Part shown: piece after piece, positions 32,791-40,381 of the stretch
How the letters are laid out: every line of letters starts with the position of its first letter
Position numbering within the stretch: position 1 is the first letter of the stretch
Assembly (NCBI GenBank): GCA_017456005.1
Contig: JAFTLJ010000066.1
Location: 1 to 47,528 of the forward strand
Origin: Clostridia bacterium
GTDB taxonomy: Bacteria; Bacillota; Clostridia; Oscillospirales; CAG-272
Direction: 5' to 3'
Length of the DNA stretch: 47,528 bases
Position numbers and translations under genes: made by a program
The notes under the pieces: generated by a model
Told to the model about the DNA's origin: nothing
The model's database searches: none
Seen by the model: the letters and a program-made list of their open reading frames with translations, nothing else

Positions 32791-33265
32791 AAAATCGTTT
32801 AAAAACGATTTTTGAAATAATTATATTCGCGCTTTTCTTTGTTTGAAAGAAAAGTCGCGGCAAAAGAAGCAAAAAAACGTGCCGTTTTATCGCTTTGTTT
32901 GTGCGGTGTTGAAATATGGCGGGGCGGCTCCCCACACGAATTTTCACTCGCCCACTCGTAAAAATTGCGTGGAACCACGCCGCTGATTTCAAAATGAAAA
33001 AAATTTGCTCTCTGCAAAGGGGTGCGAACAAAGTTTTGGCTTAATATTTCTCGCTCATATTTGAGTAGACATTGCGGGACGAAACGGCTATGGAATTAGC
33101 ATACACCAATAGCTTTGGGGGGAGAATGCGTTTCGATGGTGTTTCGGTTTTGGGTGTTCTCTGTGCGTGATAAAATTCGGCTTGACTTGAGCGAGAAATG
33201 CCGCTAAAGCCGGCGAGGCTTTTTGACTCTTTTTGTCACTTTTTCTCACAATGAGAAAAAAGTGA
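32791..33265 (+). repeat. Dispersed hairpin-bounded repeat element, copy B
   Basis: A 475-bp block between mnmG and rlmH. It opens with AAAAATCGTTT/AAACGATTTTT, then the CGCG...CTTTTCTTT / AAAGAAAAG...CGCG hairpin (32828-32859), and closes with TCACTTTTTCTCA/TGAGAAAAAAGTGA (33236-33265). The first 90 bases after the second hairpin match copy A; the interior differs. No coding potential was found. Confidence 0.8.
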
Positions 33266-33276
33266 ATAAAACGTTT

Positions 33277-33296
33277 GGAAAGCCGCAGGCTTTCCT
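33277..33296 (-). terminator. Terminator hairpin after rlmH
   Basis: GGAAAGCC-TGC-GGCTTTCC on the minus strand, right after the rlmH stop, with only a weak T run. Confidence 0.55.
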
Positions 33297-33299
33297 TAT

Positions 33300-33779
33300 T
33301 TACTTGTGGTATTTTCCGCCACCGAGAATGTTGAAGGCGCGGTAGATCTGCTCCAGCAGAATAAAGCGCATCATTCTGTGCGTGAACGTCATTTTGGAAA
33401 CGGAAAGGCGGTAGTCGCACGCCGATTTAACTTCCTCTGCCATGCCGAAAGCGCCGCCTATCACAAAGGTTATCTGCCCACCGCTTGCGTCCTTTGCTTT
33501 TTCTATCTGCTTTGCAAAATCGGGCGAGGAAAGCTCCTTGCCCTCTACGGCAAGGGCTATTTTATAGCTTTTTTTCGGCAGGGCGGCGAGAATGCGCTTG
33601 CCCTCCTCTGCGATAGCTGCGGCTATTTCCGCGTCGCTCGCGTTTTCGGGCACGCGGCTTTCCTTAAGCTCTGTATTTTGAACCTTGCAGTATGCCGAAA
33701 GGCGTTTTTCGTATTCTGCCACGGCATCGGCGAGAAATTTGTCTTTTATATTGCCTACGTAAATTATGTTTACCTGCAT
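33300..33779 (-). CDS. rlmH: 23S rRNA pseudouridine-1915 N3-methyltransferase
   Basis: A 159-residue SPOUT methyltransferase of standard length. Visible are the start Met-Gln-Val-Asn-Ile-Ile-Tyr-Val-Gly-Asn-Ile-Lys, Leu-Ala-Val-Glu-Gly-Lys, Phe-Val-Ile-Gly-Gly-Ala-Phe-Gly and the end Arg-Ala-Phe-Asn-Ile-Leu-Gly-Gly-Gly-Lys-Tyr-His-Lys. It methylates the pseudouridine in helix 69 of the large ribosomal subunit. It follows walJ by 10 bases. Confidence 0.96.
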   Translation of the reverse strand: MQVNIIYVGNIKDKFLADAVAEYEKRLSAYCKVQNTELKESRVPENASDAEIAAAIAEEGKRILAALPKKSYKIALAVEGKELSSPDFAKQIEKAKDASGGQITFVIGGAFGMAEEVKSACDYRLSVSKMTFTHRMMRFILLEQIYRAFNILGGGKYHK

Positions 33780-33789
33780 ATGCGTAACC

Positions 33790-34575
33790 TTAAATGTATA
33801 TCTCCGTGGGGGAGCTGGGGGCGGCTATTGCTATGCGCACGCCGGGGAAGGAGGAAAGCGCCGTTTTCGCCGTAAGCTCCGCCGTGGGCGGATAGTTGTT
33901 TTCGCGGCTGAGGTGGGCGAGCATAAAGGCGTGCGTGCCGCTGCTTGCCAGCACCTGCAAAAGCTTGCCGCAATCGTCGTTGGAAAGGTGGCCGCTGGGG
34001 GAAAGTATGCGGCGCTTCAGCATATAAGGGTACGGGCCCGTCATAAGCATGGAAACGTCGTGGTTGGATTCTATTATGCATTCGTCCACGCCGTAGAGCG
34101 CGTCTATAAGGTCGCTTTCCACGTGGCCTATGTCTGTGGCTACGCCTATTTTATGCGTGGAATCGCCAAGCGGAAATTCCGCGCGGTAGCCCACGCAGCA
34201 GGCCGCATCGTGCGGAGCGATAAACGAGGAAAGCTTTATATCTCCCACCGCCGCGGAATATATGGGGTTGTGCTTTACGAGCACCTTGCAGAGCGCGGCG
34301 TTTTCGTCCTTTATAAGCGCTTCTGCGGAGGGGGATGTCATATGCACGGGTATAGCGAATTTTTTTGCTATCACCTCGAGCCCTCGCGTGTGGTCCACAT
34401 GCTCGTGCGTTACGAAAATTGCGGCGATATTGCGCAGGCTCGTGCCTATTTCCGAAAGGGAGCTTTCTATGGCGCGCGCCGAAACGCCGGCATCTATGAG
34501 TATTTCCGTTGTTTCGGATCGAATGTAGTGGCAATTGCCCGAGGAGCCGGAAAAAAGTGTTATGAGTTTTGGCAT
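33790..34575 (-). CDS. walJ: WalJ/YycJ metallo-beta-lactamase-fold hydrolase
   Basis: A 261-residue MBL-fold protein: Ser-Gly-Ser-Ser-Gly-Asn-Cys at the start, Asp-Ala-Gly-Val-Ser, the metal motif Thr-His-Glu-His-Val-Asp-His, then Gly-His-Leu-Ser-Asn and Leu-Ala-His-Leu-Ser. The YycJ/WalJ family is linked in other Firmicutes to the WalKR cell-wall regulon and to DNA repair/replication coordination. The walKR genes are not adjacent here; the conserved pair walJ-rlmH is kept. Confidence 0.92.
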   Translation of the reverse strand: MPKLITLFSGSSGNCHYIRSETTEILIDAGVSARAIESSLSEIGTSLRNIAAIFVTHEHVDHTRGLEVIAKKFAIPVHMTSPSAEALIKDENAALCKVLVKHNPIYSAAVGDIKLSSFIAPHDAACCVGYRAEFPLGDSTHKIGVATDIGHVESDLIDALYGVDECIIESNHDVSMLMTGPYPYMLKRRILSPSGHLSNDDCGKLLQVLASSGTHAFMLAHLSRENNYPPTAELTAKTALSSFPGVRIAIAAPSSPTEIYI

Positions 34576-34591
34576 CGGTTTACACTCTTAC

Positions 34592-35848
34592 TTAAAATAT
34601 TTTTGTCATACCCACGGGGCGTACGGAAAGCACTGTTACAGCACCCTTGCCGAACGCGTTTTCCATAACTTCTACGAATTTTTCCAGCTTCGCTTTGGGT
34701 ACGAAAGCCTGTATGGTGCCGGCAAAGCCGCCGCCATGTACGCGGCAAACGCCCTCGGGCGCGAGCACGCTGTTTGCCACCGCGCAGGCGAGCGTGATAC
34801 CCTGTTCTGCGGGGGCTTTGGGTGTGAAATAGTTCTGGAGCGACATGGCGCTGGAAACACCGCTCGCTTTTATAACGCCGAAAAAGCCCAAAATATCATC
34901 TTTTGCAAGGCATGCGGAGGCTTCTTTAACTCTTTCGTTTTCATCGAAAAAGTGTATTGCACGCAAAATGGCGCGATCGCCTGCGTATTCGCGCAGTGCG
35001 GAAACGTTTGCAAGCACGTCTTCCTTGGTGAGCTCGCGCAGTACTTCTTTGCCGAAGAAGGCGGCAACCTTCTTCATTTCCGCAGGCACGGCTGCGTAAT
35101 CGTCTGTGAGGTCTGCATGGGAGCCACCCGTGTTTACAACGCAGAGGTCGTAGCCGTGGGAGGCGAGGTCCAGCTCTATCTTTTCGCAAACGGGGTGTGC
35201 GGGGTCTGCAAAGTCGATGTGAACAAAGCCGCCGCAAGCACAGGCGATCTGGTCCATAAGGCCGCAGGGCTTGCCGAAATGAACGTTTTCCGCATACTGC
35301 GAGATCTGGGAAATTTCTATATAATCTATTTCTCCGTCGTTGTAGAGGTGGTTTTCTATGTTGCCCACCATATCTTCAAATGCGGCGGAGGAGGAAAGAC
35401 CGCTGCCGCCGAGTACGGAGGAGGTCATGTATGCGCAGAAGCCGCCGATGGAACGGTTTCTCTTCATAAGGCCGTCGCAAACGCCGCGAATGAGCGCGGC
35501 AGAAGTGCCTTCTTCGCCCGCCTGCGGGTCGAGGTCGCCGAGGTCTACCTCGTTCTGCGAAAAGCCCTCGCTTTTAACGTATATTTTGCCGTCGTCCGTG
35601 GGGGCGGCTACGGCTATTATATCGAGGCTTACGGAGGCCGCCAAAACCTCGCCTCTGTTATGGTCTGTGTGGTTGCCGCTTATTTCGCTTCTGCCCGAAA
35701 CGGAAAAAACGGAATATTCCTGCTCGCCGTAGAGCGCGGTGAAGCTTTCCACGGCTTTTTTTATTCTTTCGCGTGCATCTGCGCTTTCGCCGTAGAGCAC
35801 GGAAAGGGAGGCGTTGTTTTCTGCTATAAGTGTATCTATATTTTTCAT
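34592..35848 (-). CDS. galK: Galactokinase
   Basis: A 418-residue GHMP kinase. The galactokinase signature Gly-Arg-Ser-Glu-Ile-Ser-Gly-Asn-His-Thr-Asp-His-Asn-Arg-Gly lies near residue 55. The ATP loop Gly-Gly-Ser-Gly-Leu-Ser-Ser-Ser-Ala-Ala is near 150, and the GHMP-C motif Val-His-Gly-Gly-Gly-Phe-Ala-Gly-Thr near 380. It makes galactose 1-phosphate. The Glu of the usual Gly-Glu-His is Asn here, a change found in some bacterial galactokinases. ATG 35848 is chosen because AAGGAG lies upstream; an in-frame GTG at 35857 is part of that site. galT and galE are not nearby. Confidence 0.93.
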   Translation of the reverse strand: MKNIDTLIAENNASLSVLYGESADARERIKKAVESFTALYGEQEYSVFSVSGRSEISGNHTDHNRGEVLAASVSLDIIAVAAPTDDGKIYVKSEGFSQNEVDLGDLDPQAGEEGTSAALIRGVCDGLMKRNRSIGGFCAYMTSSVLGGSGLSSSAAFEDMVGNIENHLYNDGEIDYIEISQISQYAENVHFGKPCGLMDQIACACGGFVHIDFADPAHPVCEKIELDLASHGYDLCVVNTGGSHADLTDDYAAVPAEMKKVAAFFGKEVLRELTKEDVLANVSALREYAGDRAILRAIHFFDENERVKEASACLAKDDILGFFGVIKASGVSSAMSLQNYFTPKAPAEQGITLACAVANSVLAPEGVCRVHGGGFAGTIQAFVPKAKLEKFVEVMENAFGKGAVTVLSVRPVGMTKIF

Positions 35849-35900
35849 TTTAAACACTCCTTTTGGCTTTTTGAGCTTGTTTTTGCTTATTATTTTAAGT

Positions 35901-35929
35901 ATTATACCATAAAACGCGCGAAAATGGAA
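35901..35929 (-). promoter_or_regulatory. galK-walJ-rlmH promoter
   Basis: Minus-strand TATAAT (35901-35906) preceded by TGG (extended -10); the -35 (TTCCAT, 35924-35929) is weak. Leader about 45 bases. The 35849-36166 gap holds this and the divergent promoter at 36103. Confidence 0.6.
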
Positions 35930-36102
35930 GTATGCAAAAACAAAATATTCATAAAAAATGCTTGTTTTCGATAATATCGGTCATATAGGTTAAAAATTTA
36001 CAAAAAATAATAAAAATATAAGTTTTTTTGTGGTATTTTCAACATAAAATGGCTGCGCGAATTGTGGGAAAGGTAGAAAAAAGGTAAATGCCCAAGCGAG
36101 TA

Positions 36103-36131
36103 TTGTTTTTTGGAAGCAAAAATGGTAAAAT
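36103..36131 (+). promoter_or_regulatory. Promoter of the secreted glycohydrolase gene
   Basis: TTGTTT (36103-36108), 17 bp, TAAAAT (36126-36131) with TGG just before the -10. A GCGGAGG ribosome site follows before the ATG at 36167. Confidence 0.7.
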
Positions 36132-36166
36132 GCTAAATATAAAAGTATTATTCTGCGGAGGTAACT

Positions 36167-38725
36167 ATGAAAAAGAATATTTTTAGGCTTGCTTGCATTT
36201 TGCTTGCGGTAGTTATGCTCGTTTCCGCTTGCGGCGGCGAACCTCAAAGCACTACGGCGGGCTCACAAAGCACTGTCGGCACTACAAGTGCAAGCACGAC
36301 GAATACCACACAGACAACTCAGTCGACAACAGGCACGACACAGACAACGGTTAACCCCAATATCCCGAAGGTAGACCCCTATGACGGCACGCTTACCGAT
36401 GCGGAGCTGCGCGATAAGGTGCTGGGCGGTTGGATAGGCCAGATGGCGGGCGTTGCTTTCTTTGCCAAATCCGAATTTGGCTGGGCAGGCAAAATTATGA
36501 CACAGGAACGCCTGGACAGACTTTACAACGAATGGAACAACGGCACCGTTTCCGTTAACGATGCGTTCAATCAGGACGATACGTATGTTGAGATCCCATT
36601 TATGGACGCCATGAAGGAAAACGGCGCGCTTTGCGACGTTAAATATATGGCGGAAAAATTCAAAAATTCCCAGTTCGCCCTTTGGCATGCCAATAAAGCA
36701 GGCAGAGATAACCTGCGCGCAGGGCTCGAATGGCCTGAAAGCGGTCACTTCCTCTACAACCAGCATTGCGACGACCTTGACTGGCAGATAGAATGCGATT
36801 TCCTCGGTATGATGTACCCGGGCTTTGTAAACGCATCGGCAGAGCGCTCCTTTGAAATAGGCCACCTCACCAACTACGGCGACGGCGTTTACGGCGGCGT
36901 ATTTGTTACGGCTATGCACGCGGCGGCATTCACGGCAGATTCTATTGATGAAATTATAAACGCAGGCCTTTCCGTTATTCCGGATAAGACCACCTTCAAG
37001 GACGCTATGAACCTTGTTATGGAAAGCTACAAGGCTGGCGACACATGGCGCCAGTGCTGGCAGAAGCTCGAAAACAAATACGGCACGGTGGATAAATGCC
37101 CCGAAATGGGTTCCAAAGCATACAATATCGATGCGAAGCTTAATGCAGCTTACATTCTCGTAGGTCTTCTTTGGGGCGGCGGCGATTTCGAGCAGACTAT
37201 GGTCATTTCCGGCATGTGCGGCCAGGACAGCGACTGCAACCCCTCCTCTGCGGCATCTATTCTCGGCAATTTCTACGGTGCTTCCAATATTCCTGCAAAA
37301 TGGAAAAACGGCCTTAATTACAATACAACGAAGTTCTCTGCTACAAATTACACGCTCGATGACGTTATAGACCTCAATATAGACCTTATGGAACAGGTTC
37401 TCGAGTCCGAGGGTGCAACGTATAAAGACGGTGTTTGGACTATCAAAAAAGACACCTCCTATACACCCGTTGAATGGGAGCAGTGGACAGATGCCTTCGA
37501 CGCAGGCCTTATTGCCACCAATATGGGCAACGGCGTTGTGGTTTTCCAGCTTGTTACAAACGGCACAGACCCCGTTAAATCCGTTAAAATGGATATGGGC
37601 GACGGTTCCAAGTTCAACGATATGATAGCTCAGTACGCATATGCCGAAACGGGTACTTATACCGTTAAATACACTGTGGAAAGCGAAAGCGGCGTTAAGA
37701 TAGAAAAAGAAAGAGTTGTAAACGTTGCTTCCACGTACGTTATAGAAGCTACCCCTATATGCACGGTTACAGCGCCCACGGGCGGCGGAAATAGGGATAT
37801 GGGCGTTATATGCGACGGCTACGTTCCTTACGTTAGCGACACGAACTCTGCATTCCAGTACGACACATACGATGGCGGCGCGGCAAAAGATTCTCTCTAT
37901 ATAGGTCTGGAATTTAAATCTACTGTAAAAATAAAAGGCGTTGACTTCACGGAAGGTAAACACTTTAAAGACGGCGGCTGGTTTACTGCACAGCCCAAGG
38001 TAGAGGTGTTTGTAGACGGCGGCTGGAAAGAGGTTGAGGTGGATATTTCACGTGAATATCCCACAGGCAACAGCCTCGATGCCCACGGCAACAACTTCGA
38101 TATATACACGTTTATTTTCAAGGAAGCTGTAGAGTGCCAGGGTGTTCGCTTTGTGGGCGTACCCGGCGGTTCTGCGCACTTCATAAGCGTGGGCGAAATA
38201 ACACCCCTTCTTGCAGACGTAAATGCCGGCGACAAAATAAAATTCGACAATGCGGCAACACCTATTATCGTTGCGAGCACGACTATGCCTACGGGCGGCG
38301 GCAGCAAAAATATCGGTGTTATCTGCGATGGCGAGGTTCCCTACAACGGCACTACACAGTATGATACATACAAGGGCGTTCGCCCCGGTGTTACGGAATA
38401 CTTTGGCTTTATATATAAAGAAGACGTTACGGTTTCTACCGTTAAATTCCACGAGGGCGCACATAATACAGACGGCGGCTGGTTCAAAAACGGCTCGCTC
38501 AAAATAGAGGTTTTTGTGGGCGGCGAATGGAAGGAAGCGGCTTCCGACGTTGCCACGGTTTACCCGAACGGCGATGAATTTGCAACGTTTAATCCTTCCT
38601 ATCAGGCTTACACGTTCACTCTCACAACACCCACGGCATGCCGCGGTGTGCGCCTTATCGGCACAGCGGGCGGTACGAGCGGCTGGGTAAGCGTTGGCGA
38701 GCTTACGGTAAACCCCGGAAAATAA
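36167..38725 (+). CDS. Secreted ADP-ribosylglycohydrolase-fold lipoprotein
   Basis: An 852-residue lipoprotein. Signal peptide with lipobox Val-Ser-Ala-Cys at about 22; Thr/Ser-rich linker to about 65; DraG-like domain about 75-420; a PKD-like beta domain about 440-525; and two similar discoidin-like beta-sandwich repeats of about 150 residues each. The DraG metal motifs are kept: Gln-Asp-Asp-Thr early and Gly-Gln-Asp-Ser-Asp-Cys-Asn-Pro later. Family members remove ADP-ribose from proteins inside cells. Surface location and sugar-binding-like repeats suggest a glycan or other extracellular glycoside as substrate instead; this is inference. Confidence 0.88.
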   Translation: MKKNIFRLACILLAVVMLVSACGGEPQSTTAGSQSTVGTTSASTTNTTQTTQSTTGTTQTTVNPNIPKVDPYDGTLTDAELRDKVLGGWIGQMAGVAFFAKSEFGWAGKIMTQERLDRLYNEWNNGTVSVNDAFNQDDTYVEIPFMDAMKENGALCDVKYMAEKFKNSQFALWHANKAGRDNLRAGLEWPESGHFLYNQHCDDLDWQIECDFLGMMYPGFVNASAERSFEIGHLTNYGDGVYGGVFVTAMHAAAFTADSIDEIINAGLSVIPDKTTFKDAMNLVMESYKAGDTWRQCWQKLENKYGTVDKCPEMGSKAYNIDAKLNAAYILVGLLWGGGDFEQTMVISGMCGQDSDCNPSSAASILGNFYGASNIPAKWKNGLNYNTTKFSATNYTLDDVIDLNIDLMEQVLESEGATYKDGVWTIKKDTSYTPVEWEQWTDAFDAGLIATNMGNGVVVFQLVTNGTDPVKSVKMDMGDGSKFNDMIAQYAYAETGTYTVKYTVESESGVKIEKERVVNVASTYVIEATPICTVTAPTGGGNRDMGVICDGYVPYVSDTNSAFQYDTYDGGAAKDSLYIGLEFKSTVKIKGVDFTEGKHFKDGGWFTAQPKVEVFVDGGWKEVEVDISREYPTGNSLDAHGNNFDIYTFIFKEAVECQGVRFVGVPGGSAHFISVGEITPLLADVNAGDKIKFDNAATPIIVASTTMPTGGGSKNIGVICDGEVPYNGTTQYDTYKGVRPGVTEYFGFIYKEDVTVSTVKFHEGAHNTDGGWFKNGSLKIEVFVGGEWKEAASDVATVYPNGDEFATFNPSYQAYTFTLTTPTACRGVRLIGTAGGTSGWVSVGELTVNPGK

Positions 38726-38784
38726 GATATTCCGTAGCCTTCCTGCGCCAAAAGGGGCGGGAAACGGCAAATGAGGATAACAAC

Positions 38785-38893
38785 GAATCACCCACAGGGC
38801 ATTTTGCCTTGTGGGCGTTCGTGTTTTTGAAAACGAAGAACAGCAAAGCCTGCTTTGCCAAATAAATAACGCCCGAAAATCGGGCGTTTTTTA
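38785..38893 (+). terminator. Two terminator hairpins after the glycohydrolase gene
   Basis: CCCACAgGGC...GCCtTGTGGG (about 38791-38816), followed 50 bases later by AACGCCCGA/TCGGGCGTT and TTTTTTATTT (38867-38894). Otherwise the gap to 38968 holds the second double-hairpin repeat. Confidence 0.7.
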
Positions 38894-38894
38894 T

Positions 38895-38972
38895 TTGTTC
38901 AAAAAAAGTTTTCCTTATGCAAAAATGCTCGATTTTGGGGCATTTTATAGTTGCCGAAGGCAACTTTTTTAT
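38895..38972. repeat. Double-hairpin repeat, copy 2
   Basis: Nearly identical to 24044-24121 and again placed at the 3' end of a minus-strand gene; its last bases overlap that gene's stop codon. Likely terminator of the glycosyltransferase-acyltransferase operon. Confidence 0.8.
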
Positions 38973-39544
38973 TTTGCGGAATATGCATGTGTTTTCCGTT
39001 TTAGCCTTTTTAAGACTTCCTGCAGCTTTGGCGTGTTGTACCTTAAAATAAGCGTGGGGAGAATGTTTAAGAAAAGGTTTACGGCGGCTATCGGCAGGGC
39101 TACCGTGAAGGCGCATATGCCCGGCAACGTCGCCATAGCAAAAAAGCCTATCGGATAGGAGAGCCTGTGTGTGAGCACACCTTTGTTACATTCGATTATA
39201 AAAAGCTCGATATATTCGGGGTTTCCTGGCTCGCGCAGGTTTTTTTTGCTGAAGCCGCCGAGCCCGCCGAGCTCCCATACCTTATCCTTCCAGAGCCTGA
39301 CCTTCAGCTTTTTATATAGCTTTTTTTCGGCTTCGGAAACTTTGTATAAGGGGTTATCTGCGCCAAACCATTTGTTTGGCATTTTGTTTATTAAAATGGC
39401 GATGATTCCGTCCAGCGCAAATTGCAGTGCGGTGCACCACACCACCGCTATTATCACGTAATGCGGCGCGGCTGTGCCGAAAGCGATGTTTATAAGCGAT
39501 ACCGCCGCCATCGCGATACCTATAACAGAAAGATAGAGCTTCAT
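38969..39544 (-). CDS. CrtO-like acyltransferase, membrane protein
   Basis: A 191-residue membrane protein with hydrophobic segments at about 4-24, 27-50, 120-140 and 145-165. The central Leu-Trp-Lys-Asp-Lys ... Gly-Gly-Phe-Ser-Lys-Lys-Asn-Leu, Phe-Ile-Ile-Glu-Cys-Asn-Lys and final Arg-Tyr-Asn-Thr-Pro-Lys-Leu match the glycosyl-diaponeurosporenoate acyltransferase (CrtO) family. That family puts a fatty acid on a sugar of staphyloxanthin. No carotenoid genes are here, so the acceptor is another glycolipid or glycan. The start at 39544 overlaps the plsC-like stop as ATGA, indicating translational coupling. Confidence 0.8.
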   Translation of the reverse strand: MKLYLSVIGIAMAAVSLINIAFGTAAPHYVIIAVVWCTALQFALDGIIAILINKMPNKWFGADNPLYKVSEAEKKLYKKLKVRLWKDKVWELGGLGGFSKKNLREPGNPEYIELFIIECNKGVLTHRLSYPIGFFAMATLPGICAFTVALPIAAVNLFLNILPTLILRYNTPKLQEVLKRLKRKTHAYSAK

Positions 39545-40371
39545 AGTTCGCTGTATACAAGCGGCTTTTTGTAAAAATCCTCGTAGGTTTTTACCCAAGC
39601 CTCGTAATTTTCGTTTTTCATTTTTTTAACTGCTTCCGCACGGGAAAGGGTTTTGTCTGGGTATATTGCCGGCAGTATATTTACCGTGTATTCCTGCACG
39701 GGGAAGCCGTCGGCATCGATAAATTCGCTGTCGTTCATAGTTATGAATATCGGCACTACGGGCACGCTGTTTTTTGCGGCGAGGTAGAATGCGCCGTCCT
39801 GCATAGGGCGCGGCTTGCGGTAGTTCCACCACATACCCTGCTCCGGGTAGATGAGTATCGTTTCGCCGCGGTCCATAAGCACTTTTATCGCCTGCATAAG
39901 CTTTTTCGTGGTTGCGGTCTGGCTCGAAAGCGGCAGAGTGTTGCAGTGGCGCATAAAAAGCCCGAAGTTGCCCGGAGGGTTGGTGTAGTTGCCCTCGCGA
40001 ATTATTTTATAGAGCATTTTCCCGCCCATATGCTTGCGCAGTGTTCGCCACACCGCGTAGTTATCCGTAATGCTAAAGTGGTTGCAGGTCACAAACTTTC
40101 CGCCTTTCACGGCTTTGAAGTTTTCTATGCCTTTTACTTCCTTTATTATAAGCTGGTTTTGCGCTATCATTTTCTCGAAGAAGCGCTGGCCCAGGAAGTT
40201 TGCCGCCAGGCTTTTTATTTTGTTTATCGGCTTTTTGTTCAGGTAATCTACCATATCGGGCATAAGCGGGTAAGTTTCGGGGTCTTCCTCCGCGTCCATG
40301 TGCCAAAGCTCGTTTTTTTCAAGCTCTGCTATTTTTTGCAGGAGCTCTTTTTTGCTGTTTGAAATTTCCAT
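39541..40371 (-). CDS. PlsC-like 1-acylglycerol-phosphate acyltransferase
   Basis: A 276-residue acyltransferase. The HX4D motif is Cys-Asn-His-Phe-Ser-Ile-Thr-Asp near residue 98; the substrate-binding motif is Tyr-Pro-Glu-Gln-Gly-Met-Trp near 175. It transfers a fatty acyl chain to a hydroxyl, classically of lysophosphatidic acid. The N-terminal 75 residues are an extra soluble region. It is the middle gene of a three-gene set, 10 bases after the GT8 gene, which suggests a specialised lipid instead of housekeeping phospholipid. Confidence 0.88.
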   Translation of the reverse strand: MEISNSKKELLQKIAELEKNELWHMDAEEDPETYPLMPDMVDYLNKKPINKIKSLAANFLGQRFFEKMIAQNQLIIKEVKGIENFKAVKGGKFVTCNHFSITDNYAVWRTLRKHMGGKMLYKIIREGNYTNPPGNFGLFMRHCNTLPLSSQTATTKKLMQAIKVLMDRGETILIYPEQGMWWNYRKPRPMQDGAFYLAAKNSVPVVPIFITMNDSEFIDADGFPVQEYTVNILPAIYPDKTLSRAEAVKKMKNENYEAWVKTYEDFYKKPLVYSEL

Positions 40372-40381
40372 ATACCGATCC

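Noticed and set aside
32733-33299. Open frames in the mnmG-rlmH gap as genes
   Set aside because: They are shared with repeat copies A and C and shift frame between copies, so the sequence is not selected as protein.
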